Source: Micromonospora fulviviridis
GTDB lineage: Bacteria > Actinomycetota > Actinomycetes > Mycobacteriales > Micromonosporaceae
Length of the DNA stretch: 64,000 nt
Assembly (NCBI RefSeq): GCF_014648395.1
Contig: NZ_BMRA01000001.1
Coordinates: 810,521 to 874,520 of the forward strand
Direction of reading: 5' to 3'
This document shows, piece after piece, positions 8,310-16,023 of the stretch. A program made the translations under genes and the position numbers. The stretch's first letter is position 1, and each line of letters starts with the position of its first letter. The notes beneath the pieces are model-generated. The model was not told where the DNA came from. It did no database searches and was given only the letters and a program-made list of their open reading frames with translations.

Positions 8310-8340
8310 TTGACCTCAACAATTGTTGAGGTTCTACGGT
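8310..8340 (+). promoter_or_regulatory. MerR-type operator-promoter with 19-bp spacer
   Basis: TTGACC (8310-8315) and TACGGT (8335-8340) are separated by 19 bp. The spacer region contains the perfect palindrome ACCTCAACAATTGTTGAGGT at 8313-8332. An over-long 19-bp spacer with a central palindrome is the hallmark of promoters activated by MerR proteins through DNA untwisting. Confidence 0.8.
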
Positions 8341-8379
8341 CGGCTCCATCGGGTTCACGAGAATTCCCTGGAGGCGACG

Positions 8380-9219
8380 ATGATCCTGGTGACCGGCGCG
8401 ACCGGAAACGTCGGGCGGCGCGTGGTGGAGCGGCTCGTCGCCGCGGGCCACGGCGTACGGGCCGTCACCCGCGACCCGGGCCGCGCGAAGCTGCCGGCGG
8501 GGGTGGAGGCGGTGGCCGCCGACCTGGCCGATCCGGAGACCCTGCGCCCGCACCTGGCGGGCGTCGAGGCGGTGTTCCTGATCTGGCCCTTCGTCGAACC
8601 GGCCGCGGCGGCACGGCTCGCTCCGCGCGTCGCCGCCGTGCTCGCCGGTGCCGGGTCGCCCCGGGTGGTGTACGTGTCGGCCGCCACCGCCGAGGCCGAC
8701 CCCGACTCGTTCTGGGCCGTCGTGGAGCGTGCCATCACGGCGTCCGGCCTGCCCTGGACGATGCTGCGTCCCACCGGGATCGCCACGAACACGCTGGCCT
8801 GGGCCCCGGCGATCCGCGCCGAGGGCGTGGTGCGCTGGCCGTACGGCGCGGCGGCCCGTTCGATGGTCCACGAGGACGACATCGCGGCGGTCGCGGTCGA
8901 CGCGTTGACCAGCGACCGGCACGACCGGCGCACCTACGTGCTCAGCGGCCCGCGGACGGTCACCCAGGCCGAGCAGGTGCGCCTCATCGGCGCGGCGATC
9001 GGCCGCGACCTGCGCTGGCAGGAGGTGCCCGCCGAGGCGGTACGCCCCATGCTGGCCGTGGCGATGGGCAGCCCCGCGTTCGCGGACGCGGCACTGGCCG
9101 GCTGGGCGGCCATGGCGGAGACTCCCGAGCAGGTGACCGGCGACGTGGCGGCGGTGCTGGGGCGCCCCGCGCGGACGTTCGCCGACTGGGCCGCCGACCA
9201 CGCGGCCGACTTCGCCTGA
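8380..9219 (+). CDS. NAD(P)-binding NmrA/SDR-type oxidoreductase
   Basis: 279 residues starting with the Rossmann motif MILVTGATGNVGRRVV. There is no clear SDR Tyr-x3-Lys dyad, as in atypical SDR / NmrA-like proteins that act as quinone or NADPH-sensing oxidoreductases. The ATG at 8380 has GGAGG seven bases upstream. The gene lies opposite a MerR regulator behind a 19-bp-spacer promoter, so it is probably induced by whatever that MerR senses. The substrate cannot be deduced. Confidence 0.8.
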   Translation: MILVTGATGNVGRRVVERLVAAGHGVRAVTRDPGRAKLPAGVEAVAADLADPETLRPHLAGVEAVFLIWPFVEPAAAARLAPRVAAVLAGAGSPRVVYVSAATAEADPDSFWAVVERAITASGLPWTMLRPTGIATNTLAWAPAIRAEGVVRWPYGAAARSMVHEDDIAAVAVDALTSDRHDRRTYVLSGPRTVTQAEQVRLIGAAIGRDLRWQEVPAEAVRPMLAVAMGSPAFADAALAGWAAMAETPEQVTGDVAAVLGRPARTFADWAADHAADFA

Positions 9220-9273
9220 CCCGCCCGCCGTCCGGCGGGAAATCCGTCGCGGCGCGCGCCGTCGGCGTCCATC

Positions 9274-10185
9274 GTGGTCCAGGTGTACGCGCATGCCTCC
9301 CGCACCCCGTCCACCGCGCCGGCGGCCCGGCTCGTCGCGGCCCTGGGCCGGCCCGAGGCCGTACCCCCGCCGCTGCTGATGCTGCTCGGCATGGTCTCCA
9401 CCCAGGTCGGCGCGGCGGTGGCCAAGCAACTGTTCGCCGCCACCAGCGCCGGGGGTACGACCACCCTCCGGCTCGGCCTCGGCGCGCTGGTGCTGCTGGC
9501 GGTCACCCGCCCGGCCCGCTGGCCCGGCTGGCGGGCGGCCGGCCTGATCGCGGCGTTCGGGGTGGCCATGGCCGCCATGAACCTCGCCTTCTACGCCGCC
9601 CTCCAGCGGGTGCCGCTCGGGGTGGCCGTCACGGTCGGCTTCGCCGGCCCGCTGGTGGTGTCGCTGCTGGGCAGCCGCCGGGTGGTCGACGTGCTCTGGG
9701 CGGTGCTGGCGGGCACCGGGGTGCTGCTCCTGGCCGGGCTCGGCGGCATCGGCGTCGACCCGTTCGGCCTGCTGCTCTGCGGGCTCATCGCCGTCGGCTG
9801 GGCCGGCTACGTGCTGCTCGGCAAGGCGATGAGCGGCCACCTGCCGGGCACCCGGGGGCTGGCCCTGGGGATGGCGGTGGGCGCGGTCTGCGTACTCCCG
9901 TTCGGGGTGGCGTCCGGCGGCGCCGAGCTGCTCGACCTCCGGACCGTGGCGCTCGGGCTGGGCGTGGCGCTGCTGTCGTCGGTGCTGCCCTACTCGGCGG
10001 AGCTGGCCGCGCTGCGCCGGATGCCGGCGCGGGTGTTCGCGGTGCTGCTGAGCCTGGAGCCGGCGGTGGCCGCGCTGGTCGGCGCGCTGCTCCTGGGCGA
10101 GCTGCTGGCCTGGCCGCAGCTGGCCGGCGTGGCCTGCGTGGTGGGCGCTGCCCTCGGCGCCACCCTGGCCCGCCGCGCCGAATAG
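9274..10185 (+). CDS. EamA/DMT-family transporter (RhtA-like)
   Basis: 303 residues with about ten hydrophobic helices in two repeated EamA halves (residues ~37-165 and ~170-300). The family exports amino acids, threonine/homoserine or other small metabolites; the substrate here is unknown. The GTG at 9274 opens the frame; a GTG at 9283 is also possible, and no strong ribosome-binding site separates them. It is an independent gene downstream of the NmrA-like oxidoreductase. Confidence 0.8.
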   Translation: MVQVYAHASRTPSTAPAARLVAALGRPEAVPPPLLMLLGMVSTQVGAAVAKQLFAATSAGGTTTLRLGLGALVLLAVTRPARWPGWRAAGLIAAFGVAMAAMNLAFYAALQRVPLGVAVTVGFAGPLVVSLLGSRRVVDVLWAVLAGTGVLLLAGLGGIGVDPFGLLLCGLIAVGWAGYVLLGKAMSGHLPGTRGLALGMAVGAVCVLPFGVASGGAELLDLRTVALGLGVALLSSVLPYSAELAALRRMPARVFAVLLSLEPAVAALVGALLLGELLAWPQLAGVACVVGAALGATLARRAE

Positions 10186-10229
10186 CGGGAAGCTGGCGCG
10201 GCGGCCGCCGTCGAGGGCATGCTGACCCG

Positions 10230-11042
10230 ATGGGGGTACGCGTCGAGCACGCCGGGCCGGTGACCACGGTGATCCTGGACCGGCCGGAGGCCCGCAACGC
10301 CGTCGACGGCCCGACCGCCCGGGCCCTGGCCGACGCCTTTCGCGCCTTCGAGGCCGACCCCGACGCGGCCGTGGCCGTGCTCTGGGGCGCGGGCGGCACG
10401 TTCTGCGCCGGCGCCGACCTCAAGGCCATCGGCACGCCGCGCGGCAACCGGGTCGAACCCGAGGGCGACGGCCCGATGGGCCCGACCCGGATGCGCCTGT
10501 CCAAGCCGGTGCTCGCCGCGATCTCCGGGTACGCGGTGGCCGGCGGCTTGGAGCTGGCGCTCTGGTGCGACCTGCGGGTCGCCGAGTCGGACGCGACGCT
10601 GGGGGTGTTCTGCCGGCGCTGGGGCGTGCCGCTCATCGACGGCGGGACGGTGCGGCTGCCCCGGCTCATCGGCGAGAGCCGCGCCATGGACCTGATCCTC
10701 ACCGGCCGCCCGGTCCCCGCCGACGAGGCGTACGCGATGGGTCTGGTGAACCGGCTGGTCGCGCCGGGCACGGCCCGGGCGGAGGCCGAGCGGCTGGCCG
10801 CCGAGATCGCCCGGCACCCGCAGACCTGCCTGCGCAACGACCGGGCGGCGGTGCTGGCCGGCGGCGGCCTGCCCGAGCCGGAGGCGCTGGCGACCGAACT
10901 CGCCTTCGGCATGGAGTCCCTGGTCACCGACGCCATGAAGGGCGCGGCCCGGTTCACGGCCGGTGCCGGCCGGCACGGAGCCGTCCCGGAGGACGGCGCC
11001 GTGCCTGGCCAGCACGGAGGTTCGCCCGAGCGGGCTACTTGA
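10230..11042 (+). CDS. Enoyl-CoA hydratase/isomerase family protein
   Basis: 270 residues of the crotonase fold. CAGADLKAIG (about residues 64-73) and the oxyanion-hole AVAGGLELAL (about 102-111) are present, followed by RWGVPLIDGGTVRLPRLIG, where the Asp/Gly pattern differs from classical hydratases. Exact chemistry is therefore uncertain. The ATG at 10230 has CATGCT exactly six bases upstream and no ribosome-binding site, fitting a leaderless mRNA. The 3' end overlaps the convergent gene by 8 nt, leaving no room for a terminator. Confidence 0.8.
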   Translation: MGVRVEHAGPVTTVILDRPEARNAVDGPTARALADAFRAFEADPDAAVAVLWGAGGTFCAGADLKAIGTPRGNRVEPEGDGPMGPTRMRLSKPVLAAISGYAVAGGLELALWCDLRVAESDATLGVFCRRWGVPLIDGGTVRLPRLIGESRAMDLILTGRPVPADEAYAMGLVNRLVAPGTARAEAERLAAEIARHPQTCLRNDRAAVLAGGGLPEPEALATELAFGMESLVTDAMKGAARFTAGAGRHGAVPEDGAVPGQHGGSPERAT

Positions 11043-11931
11043 CGATCTTGGCGTGGGCCGGCCGCTCGACCGCGACCGGGGCACCGTAGTCGGCGAACGT
11101 CATGGCCACCCGGACGATGGCCGGTGGGCCGATCTTGCCGTTCTTGTTCCAGACCAGGGTGAGTTCGTAGTTCAGCTTCGCGATGCGGTTCTGGGCGTCG
11201 AGCGTCACGTCGCCCACGACGGTCTCGCTCTCCAGGGGAGCTCCCGGTCCGTACCCGGTGTCCTTTCCGGTGGGCTCGACGCTGAAGTGGTAGGCGCGGT
11301 CGCCGGTCCTGGTGACCGTCGCGCCGGTCTTCTTGAGCACCTGGAGCAGCCCCTCCTGCTCGGCCGAGGCACTCAGGGCCCCGCCCATCGCCACGTCGAA
11401 CGGCAGGAACTTCCGCTTGCCCCGGTACTGCTCCCAGTGGAGCTTCTTGTCCACTCCGGCGTCGCCCACGAAGTAGACCCCGTCGACCAGCCGTTCCTCC
11501 ATGAAGCCGACGCCCCCGCCGGTGTACGGCGTGCGCAGCCAGCCGTTGGCCGTCGCCGGGTCGAAGGCACCCGTCGTGATCTCCACCCAGTTCGGATCGA
11601 CCTGGTTGGTCCTCCGCACCGTGACCCGGTAACTGGTGCTCTCCGTCGTCGCCACGGCGGCGGCCAACTCCATCTGCGGAGACGCGGGCGCCGGCGCGCT
11701 CGCCTCGGCGGCGACGGCCGGGCGGTCGGGCGCCGGCCGTTGCACCAGCGTGGCCGTACCGAGCGCGCCGAGCGCGAGCATGGCCAGAGCGCCGCCGGCG
11801 AAGGTGCCGGCCCTGCGCCTCCGCGCCCGGCGACCCCGTGCCAGCAGCGTCGCGGTCGGCGCCGCCGAGTCCGGCTCGCCGTCGACGAGGGCGTGCAGCC
11901 GGGTCGTGAGTCGCTCGTCGAGATTCGTCAT
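11035..11931 (-). CDS. Membrane-anchored protein paired with SigE-type sigma factor
   Basis: 298 residues: an N-terminal cytoplasmic segment (MTNLDERLTTRLHALVDGEP), an Arg-rich stop-transfer, a helix near residues 42-62, then a large exported domain of predominantly beta character without recognised motif. The gene follows the sigma factor with a GTGA overlap if the GTG at 11940 is used; the ATG at 11931 has AGGTG in front. The layout matches SigE/CU044-type sigma/anti-sigma pairs in actinomycetes. The N-terminus is too short for a ZAS zinc motif, so the anti-sigma role is inferred from position. Confidence 0.7.
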   Translation of the reverse strand: MTNLDERLTTRLHALVDGEPDSAAPTATLLARGRRARRRRAGTFAGGALAMLALGALGTATLVQRPAPDRPAVAAEASAPAPASPQMELAAAVATTESTSYRVTVRRTNQVDPNWVEITTGAFDPATANGWLRTPYTGGGVGFMEERLVDGVYFVGDAGVDKKLHWEQYRGKRKFLPFDVAMGGALSASAEQEGLLQVLKKTGATVTRTGDRAYHFSVEPTGKDTGYGPGAPLESETVVGDVTLDAQNRIAKLNYELTLVWNKNGKIGPPAIVRVAMTFADYGAPVAVERPAHAKIVK

Positions 11932-11936
11932 CGAGA

Positions 11937-12455
11937 TCACCTGATCCCCGTGTAGGAGGGTTGCTGGAGGAGGTGGCGGAGCTTGCCGAGGGCCTTCGAG
12001 TGCTGGCTCTTGACCGTGCCGACGGTGCAGCCCAGCACCCGGGCCACCTCCCGCTCGGGCAGGTCCTCGTAGTGGCGCAGCACCACCACGGCGCGCTGCC
12101 TCGGTGGCAACGCGCGCAGCGCCCGACGCAGCGCGACGACGTCGTGGTCCGGCTCGGCGGCCGGTGCGGCCCGGTCGGGGACCTCGGCGACGAGGCTCTC
12201 CCGCCGGCGCCGCCGCCAGAACGAGGTGTGGTTGTTCACCAGCGCACGCCGGAGGTAGGCGTGCAGGTCGTCGGTGCGGGACAACCGGCGCCACCGCTCG
12301 TACATCCGGACCAGGCTGTCCTGGAGCAGTTCCTCGGCCCGCCACCGGTCCCCGGCCAGCAGCATGGCCAGCCGGATGTGGCGCCGCCAGGCCTCCTCCA
12401 CGAAGGCCACGTACGAGGCGTCCGCCGTCGACAGTCGCGTTTTCTGGTCGGTCAC
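11937..12455 (-). CDS. RNA polymerase sigma factor, SigE family (ECF)
   Basis: 172 residues of the actinobacterial SigE-type ECF group. Region 2 spans residues ~12-80 (ELLQDSLVRMYERW), and region 4 spans ~105-160 (LPPRQRAVVVLRHYEDLPEREVA and the helix CTVGTVKSQHSKAL). There is no C-terminal SnoaL or other sensory extension. It is followed immediately by a single-pass membrane protein that may regulate it. Target promoters cannot be assigned from this window. Confidence 0.88.
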   Translation of the reverse strand: MTDQKTRLSTADASYVAFVEEAWRRHIRLAMLLAGDRWRAEELLQDSLVRMYERWRRLSRTDDLHAYLRRALVNNHTSFWRRRRRESLVAEVPDRAAPAAEPDHDVVALRRALRALPPRQRAVVVLRHYEDLPEREVARVLGCTVGTVKSQHSKALGKLRHLLQQPSYTGIR

Positions 12456-12459
12456 GCCC

Positions 12460-13980
12460 CTACCACGCGGCCACCCGGGGAAAGGTTGTCCGGGCGGTCA
12501 CCTCAGGTTGCGCAGCGCGTCCTCGATGGCGCGGTGGAAGGTCGGGTACGCGTAGATCATGTGCCGGAGCTGGCTGACCGGGACGGCCGCGTGCACCGCC
12601 GACCAGCGCGGAGAGCACCTCGCCGCCGGCCGGGCCGACCGAGGTGGCGCCGACCAGCACGCCCTGGTCGGCGTCGGCGACGAGCTTGATGAACCCCTCG
12701 TTGCCGGCCTTGTGGATCCACCCCCGGGTGGACGAGGTCAGGTCGGTGTGGCCGACCTGGACGTTGATGCCCCGCTCGCGCGCCTGCTGCTCGGTGAGGC
12801 CGACCGCGCCCACCTCGGGATCGGTGAAGGTGACCCGGGGCAGCGCCCGGTAGTCGGCGACCGGGACGCTGCCCGGCGCGACGGTCGACCCGCACGCGCT
12901 CATCGCCCCACCGACGGCGCTGACCACGCCGGCCGCGCCGCCGACCACGCTCGCGGTGCCGCTGGCGTCCGGCCCGCCCTTCATCCGCCGCACGTGGTCG
13001 AGCACGTCGGCGACGACGATGCCCGCCTGGTACATGGCGATGTGGGTGAACGCGCCCTCGCCGGTGAGGTCGCCGACCGCCCAGATCCCCTCGGCGGCGT
13101 GCATCCGCTCGTTGACCGGCAGGTAGCGCTGCGTGCAGTCGATGCCGACCGAATCCAGGCCCAGCTCGTCCAGGTGCGCCTTGCGGCCGGTCACCACCAG
13201 CAGCTTCTCGCCGCTGAACGCGGCGCCGTCGGCGTGGACGGTGAAGGCGCCGCCGTCGTGGCTCACCCGCGCGGCCGCGGCCCCGGTGTGGATCTCGACC
13301 CCGTCGGCCCGCAGCGCCCCGGCGGCGACCTTCGATGCCTCCGGCTCCTCGAGGGCGAGCACCCGGTCGGCCGCCTCGATCACGGTCACCCGGACGCCGA
13401 ACCGGGCGAAGACCTGGGACAGTTCCAGCCCGATCGCGCCGCCCCCCAGCACCAGCAGCGACTCCGGCAGCTCCTCGACCTCGATGGCCTGGTGGTTGGT
13501 CCAGTACGGGGTGTCGGCCAGCCCGTCGATCGGCGGGACCGAGGGGCGGGTGCCGGTGCCGAGGACGATCCCGTAGCGGGCCTCGAACACCTGGTCGCCG
13601 ACGCGCACCCGGTTCGGGCCGTCGAGCCGGCCGCTGCCCCGGACGAACCGGCCGCCCTTGCCGGTGAACCGGTCCACGGCGACCTTGTCGTCCCAGGTGT
13701 CGGTGGCCTCCTCGCGGATCCGCCGGGCGACCGGCGCCCAGTCGGGCCGCACCTCGGCGCTGCCGGCCAGCTCGTTGACCCGGTGGGCCTCGGCCAGCGC
13801 GTTCGCCGCCCGGATCATCATCTTGCTCGGGATGCACCCCCAGTACGGGCATTCGCCGCCGACCAGGTCCCGCTCGATCCCGACCACGGCGAGGCCGGCC
13901 TCGGCGAGCTTCCCGGCCACCTCCTCGCCGCCGACCCCGAGCCCGACCACGACCACGTCCACCACTTCCGGCTCCGCCAT
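12460..13980 (-). CDS. FAD-dependent pyridine nucleotide-disulphide oxidoreductase, 3' frameshift
   Basis: A glutathione-reductase-like flavoprotein. FAD motif VVVVGLGVGGEEVAGKLAEAG, redox pair in GGECPYWGCIPSK, NAD(P) motif VLGGGAIGLELSQ, and a second FAD motif GIWAVGDLTG are present. It resembles the mycobacterial and mercuric-reductase-like group. A frame break occurs at about 12597-12602. The +1-shifted frame continues with VHAAVPVSQLRHMIYAYPTF and HRAIEDALRNL and stops at 12498, which is the expected dimer-interface tail. As written, the frame instead reads out to 12460 with an unrelated tail. The cause is either a 1-2 base sequence error or a real mutation. The ATG at 13980 is preceded by AATGCT six bases upstream. 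Confidence 0.8.
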   Translation of the reverse strand: MAEPEVVDVVVVGLGVGGEEVAGKLAEAGLAVVGIERDLVGGECPYWGCIPSKMMIRAANALAEAHRVNELAGSAEVRPDWAPVARRIREEATDTWDDKVAVDRFTGKGGRFVRGSGRLDGPNRVRVGDQVFEARYGIVLGTGTRPSVPPIDGLADTPYWTNHQAIEVEELPESLLVLGGGAIGLELSQVFARFGVRVTVIEAADRVLALEEPEASKVAAGALRADGVEIHTGAAAARVSHDGGAFTVHADGAAFSGEKLLVVTGRKAHLDELGLDSVGIDCTQRYLPVNERMHAAEGIWAVGDLTGEGAFTHIAMYQAGIVVADVLDHVRRMKGGPDASGTASVVGGAAGVVSAVGGAMSACGSTVAPGSVPVADYRALPRVTFTDPEVGAVGLTEQQARERGINVQVGHTDLTSSTRGWIHKAGNEGFIKLVADADQGVLVGATSVGPAGGEVLSALVGGARGRPGQPAPAHDLRVPDLPPRHRGRAAQPEVTARTTFPRVAAW

Positions 13981-14060
13981 CCCGCCAGCATTCCGCACCG
14001 CCGGGGCGGCGGCCACCGCGTCGGGCCGGAATTCCCGAGCCGGTAACCAGCCCGACCGCC

Positions 14061-14066
14061 TACCGT
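14061..14066 (+). promoter_or_regulatory. -10 hexamer for a leaderless transcript (TACCGT)
   Basis: TACCGT lies exactly six bases before the ATG at 14073, and no ribosome-binding site is present between them. This spacing places the transcription start at or next to the ATG. Confidence 0.55.
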
Positions 14067-14072
14067 GGCCGG

Positions 14073-15173
14073 ATGCAGGCACGCTTCGCCCCGGTCCGGG
14101 ACTGCTTCCACGACCTCTTCGCCGCGGGCCGGGAGACCGGGGCGGCGCTGGCCGTCTGGTACGACGGCACGCCCGTGGTCGACCTGGTCGGCGGCACCCG
14201 CGCCGCGGTCCCGCCCGGCGCGGCCGTCCCGGCTGTCGGGGCGGAGACGCCGTGGCGGCCGGACACGCTGGTCGACGTCTACTCGGTGGGCAAGCCGGTG
14301 GTCGCGCTCTGCCTCCTGCTGCTGGTCGACCGGGGCCGGGTCGACCTCGACGCGCCGGTGTCGGCGTACTGGCCGAAGTTCCGCGCCCCCGCCACCGTGC
14401 GGCAGGTGCTCGACCACACCGCCGGGCTGCCCGCGTTCCCGGTGCCCCGGCCCGCCGCGGCGATCCCCGACTGGGCGTTGCTCTGCGCCGACCTGGCCGC
14501 CGCCGAGCCCGAGTGGACGCCGGGCAGCGTCGCGGGCGAGCACGCCTGGACGTACGGGCACCTGGTCGGCGAGCTGGTCCGCCGGGTGGACGGACGGCCG
14601 GTGGGGCGGTTCCTGGCCGAGGAGATCGCCGGGCCGTGGCACCTCGACCTGGCCTTCGGGTTGGGCGTGGCCGACCAGCGGCGCTGCGCCGACCTGTCGT
14701 ACGCCGATCCGGGCTGGCCGGTCCGGATGCTGGGCGAGCCGGGGTCGCTGCGCGCCCGGGCGTTGGAAAACCCGGCCGGCGGGCTGGACGTGGCGGTGGT
14801 GAACAGCCCGCTCTGGCGCGCCGCCGAGTTCCCGGCGGTGAACCTGCACGCCACCGCGTCCGCCCTGGCCCGCCTCTACGCGGGCCTGCTCGCCGGCGGC
14901 ACCCTCGACGGGGTACGCCGGTTCAGCCCGGAGCTGGTCGCCGAGGCGACCCGGGTGCAGTACGACGGGCCGGACCTGGTGCTGGACCGGCGGGCGTCCT
15001 GGACGTTGGGCATGCAGTGGGAGCCGGACGGGAGCTGGGGCATGGGCGGGATCGGCGGCAGCAGCGCCTGGGCCGATCCGGAGCGCGGCTACACCTTCGC
15101 GTACGCGACCGCCCGGCTGGCCGACCACGACCGGGTGGACGAGCTGGTCGAGGCGCTGCACTCCTGCCTCTGA
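14073..15173 (+). CDS. Serine hydrolase of the beta-lactamase/EstB family
   Basis: 366 residues without a signal peptide. The class C beta-lactamase-type Ser-x-x-Lys is seen in YSVGKPV (about residue 72), and the Tyr of the YxN-like motif in WTYGHLVGE (about residue 163). A Gly-rich MGGIGGSSAW segment near the C-terminus occupies the KTG/HxG position. Cytoplasmic members are usually esterases or amidases rather than beta-lactamases. It is divergent from the flavoprotein gene, with only 92 bp between starts. The substrate is unknown. Confidence 0.82.
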   Translation: MQARFAPVRDCFHDLFAAGRETGAALAVWYDGTPVVDLVGGTRAAVPPGAAVPAVGAETPWRPDTLVDVYSVGKPVVALCLLLLVDRGRVDLDAPVSAYWPKFRAPATVRQVLDHTAGLPAFPVPRPAAAIPDWALLCADLAAAEPEWTPGSVAGEHAWTYGHLVGELVRRVDGRPVGRFLAEEIAGPWHLDLAFGLGVADQRRCADLSYADPGWPVRMLGEPGSLRARALENPAGGLDVAVVNSPLWRAAEFPAVNLHATASALARLYAGLLAGGTLDGVRRFSPELVAEATRVQYDGPDLVLDRRASWTLGMQWEPDGSWGMGGIGGSSAWADPERGYTFAYATARLADHDRVDELVEALHSCL

Positions 15174-15245
15174 CGGGAAGCGGACTGATCAACAAGCGTG
15201 GCGACCCTGTCACGCTGCGTCAGCCGCCGCTACGCTCCGGTGCTC

Positions 15246-16019
15246 GTGGAGAACGAAGCGCCCGCGCCGGCGACCCGGCTCAAGGAGCACTCCGGGGTCG
15301 CCGCCAACCTGGTCTCGGCGGTGGCCGGGCTGGTCGCCCTGGTGCAGGCGGTCCGCTCCGACCCGCTGTGGATCGTGCTGGGCCTGGTCGCGCTGGCGGC
15401 GCTGGTGGCGTACCAGCTCTGGCGACGCCGCTGGCGGACGGCCGGGCTGGCCGCGGTGGCGCTGCTGGTCCTCGGCGTCGCCGGCTGGGCGCTGGACCAG
15501 GACCGGCACGACCCCGCGCCGGCCGCCGCCACCACGACGACCCCCACCGGCACGACGACCGCCCCCGCGGCGCCGGGCACGACCGCCGCCACCACCGGGG
15601 CCGCCTCGACCGGCGCCCCGGACGACAGCCCCACCGCCGGCGGTGCCGCGACCGTGGTCTTCAGCGACGTGGTGCAGCTCGACAAGAAGACCGGGGTGGA
15701 CGTGGACGGCGGCCGGCCCGTGCAGCGGTACGCCCAGGACGCGACGGTCGACCTCTACCTGGACTGGGGCTACATCCTCTACTCCAGCGCCCGGCACAGC
15801 GCCATGTACGACGACACCTACGCCGGCCCGGAGGAGGGCGCCGGGGCCCGCTGCGCGACCTACCGCGAGGCCCGCCGCACGAGCGCCCCGCACCACTACG
15901 TCGGCAGCGGCCAGCAGTACTGCTTCACCACGTCGGAGGGGCACCCGGGCTGGTTGCAGGTGGTGAACCAGGCGGGCGACGGCGGCGCCCTGGTCAAGGT
16001 GACCGTCTGGCGGGAGTGA
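15246..16019 (+). CDS. Membrane protein with Ala/Thr-rich linker and exported C-terminal domain
   Basis: About 257 residues: two adjacent transmembrane helices (about residues 20-55 and 65-85), a Thr/Ala/Pro-rich linker, then an exported domain of about 120 residues with two cysteines (RCATYR and YCFTTS) and no recognised family. In-frame GTG codons exist at 15198, 15240 and 15246. The -10-like TACGCT at 15231-15236 makes 15246 the most sensible start for a near-leaderless message. It converges tail to tail with the photolyase gene only 5 bp away. Function not recognised. Confidence 0.7.
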   Translation: MENEAPAPATRLKEHSGVAANLVSAVAGLVALVQAVRSDPLWIVLGLVALAALVAYQLWRRRWRTAGLAAVALLVLGVAGWALDQDRHDPAPAAATTTTPTGTTTAPAAPGTTAATTGAASTGAPDDSPTAGGAATVVFSDVVQLDKKTGVDVDGGRPVQRYAQDATVDLYLDWGYILYSSARHSAMYDDTYAGPEEGAGARCATYREARRTSAPHHYVGSGQQYCFTTSEGHPGWLQVVNQAGDGGALVKVTVWRE

Positions 16020-16023
16020 GCCG

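Noticed and set aside
8181..11042. A 953-codon open frame spanning three real genes
   Set aside because: High GC keeps alternative frames open; only the last 270 codons, from 10230, encode a recognisable enoyl-CoA hydratase, and the rest is antisense or out of frame with the MerR, NmrA-like and EamA genes.
14073..15173. True class C beta-lactamase
   Set aside because: There is no signal peptide, and the second and third motifs diverge; an esterase/amidase of the same fold is more likely.
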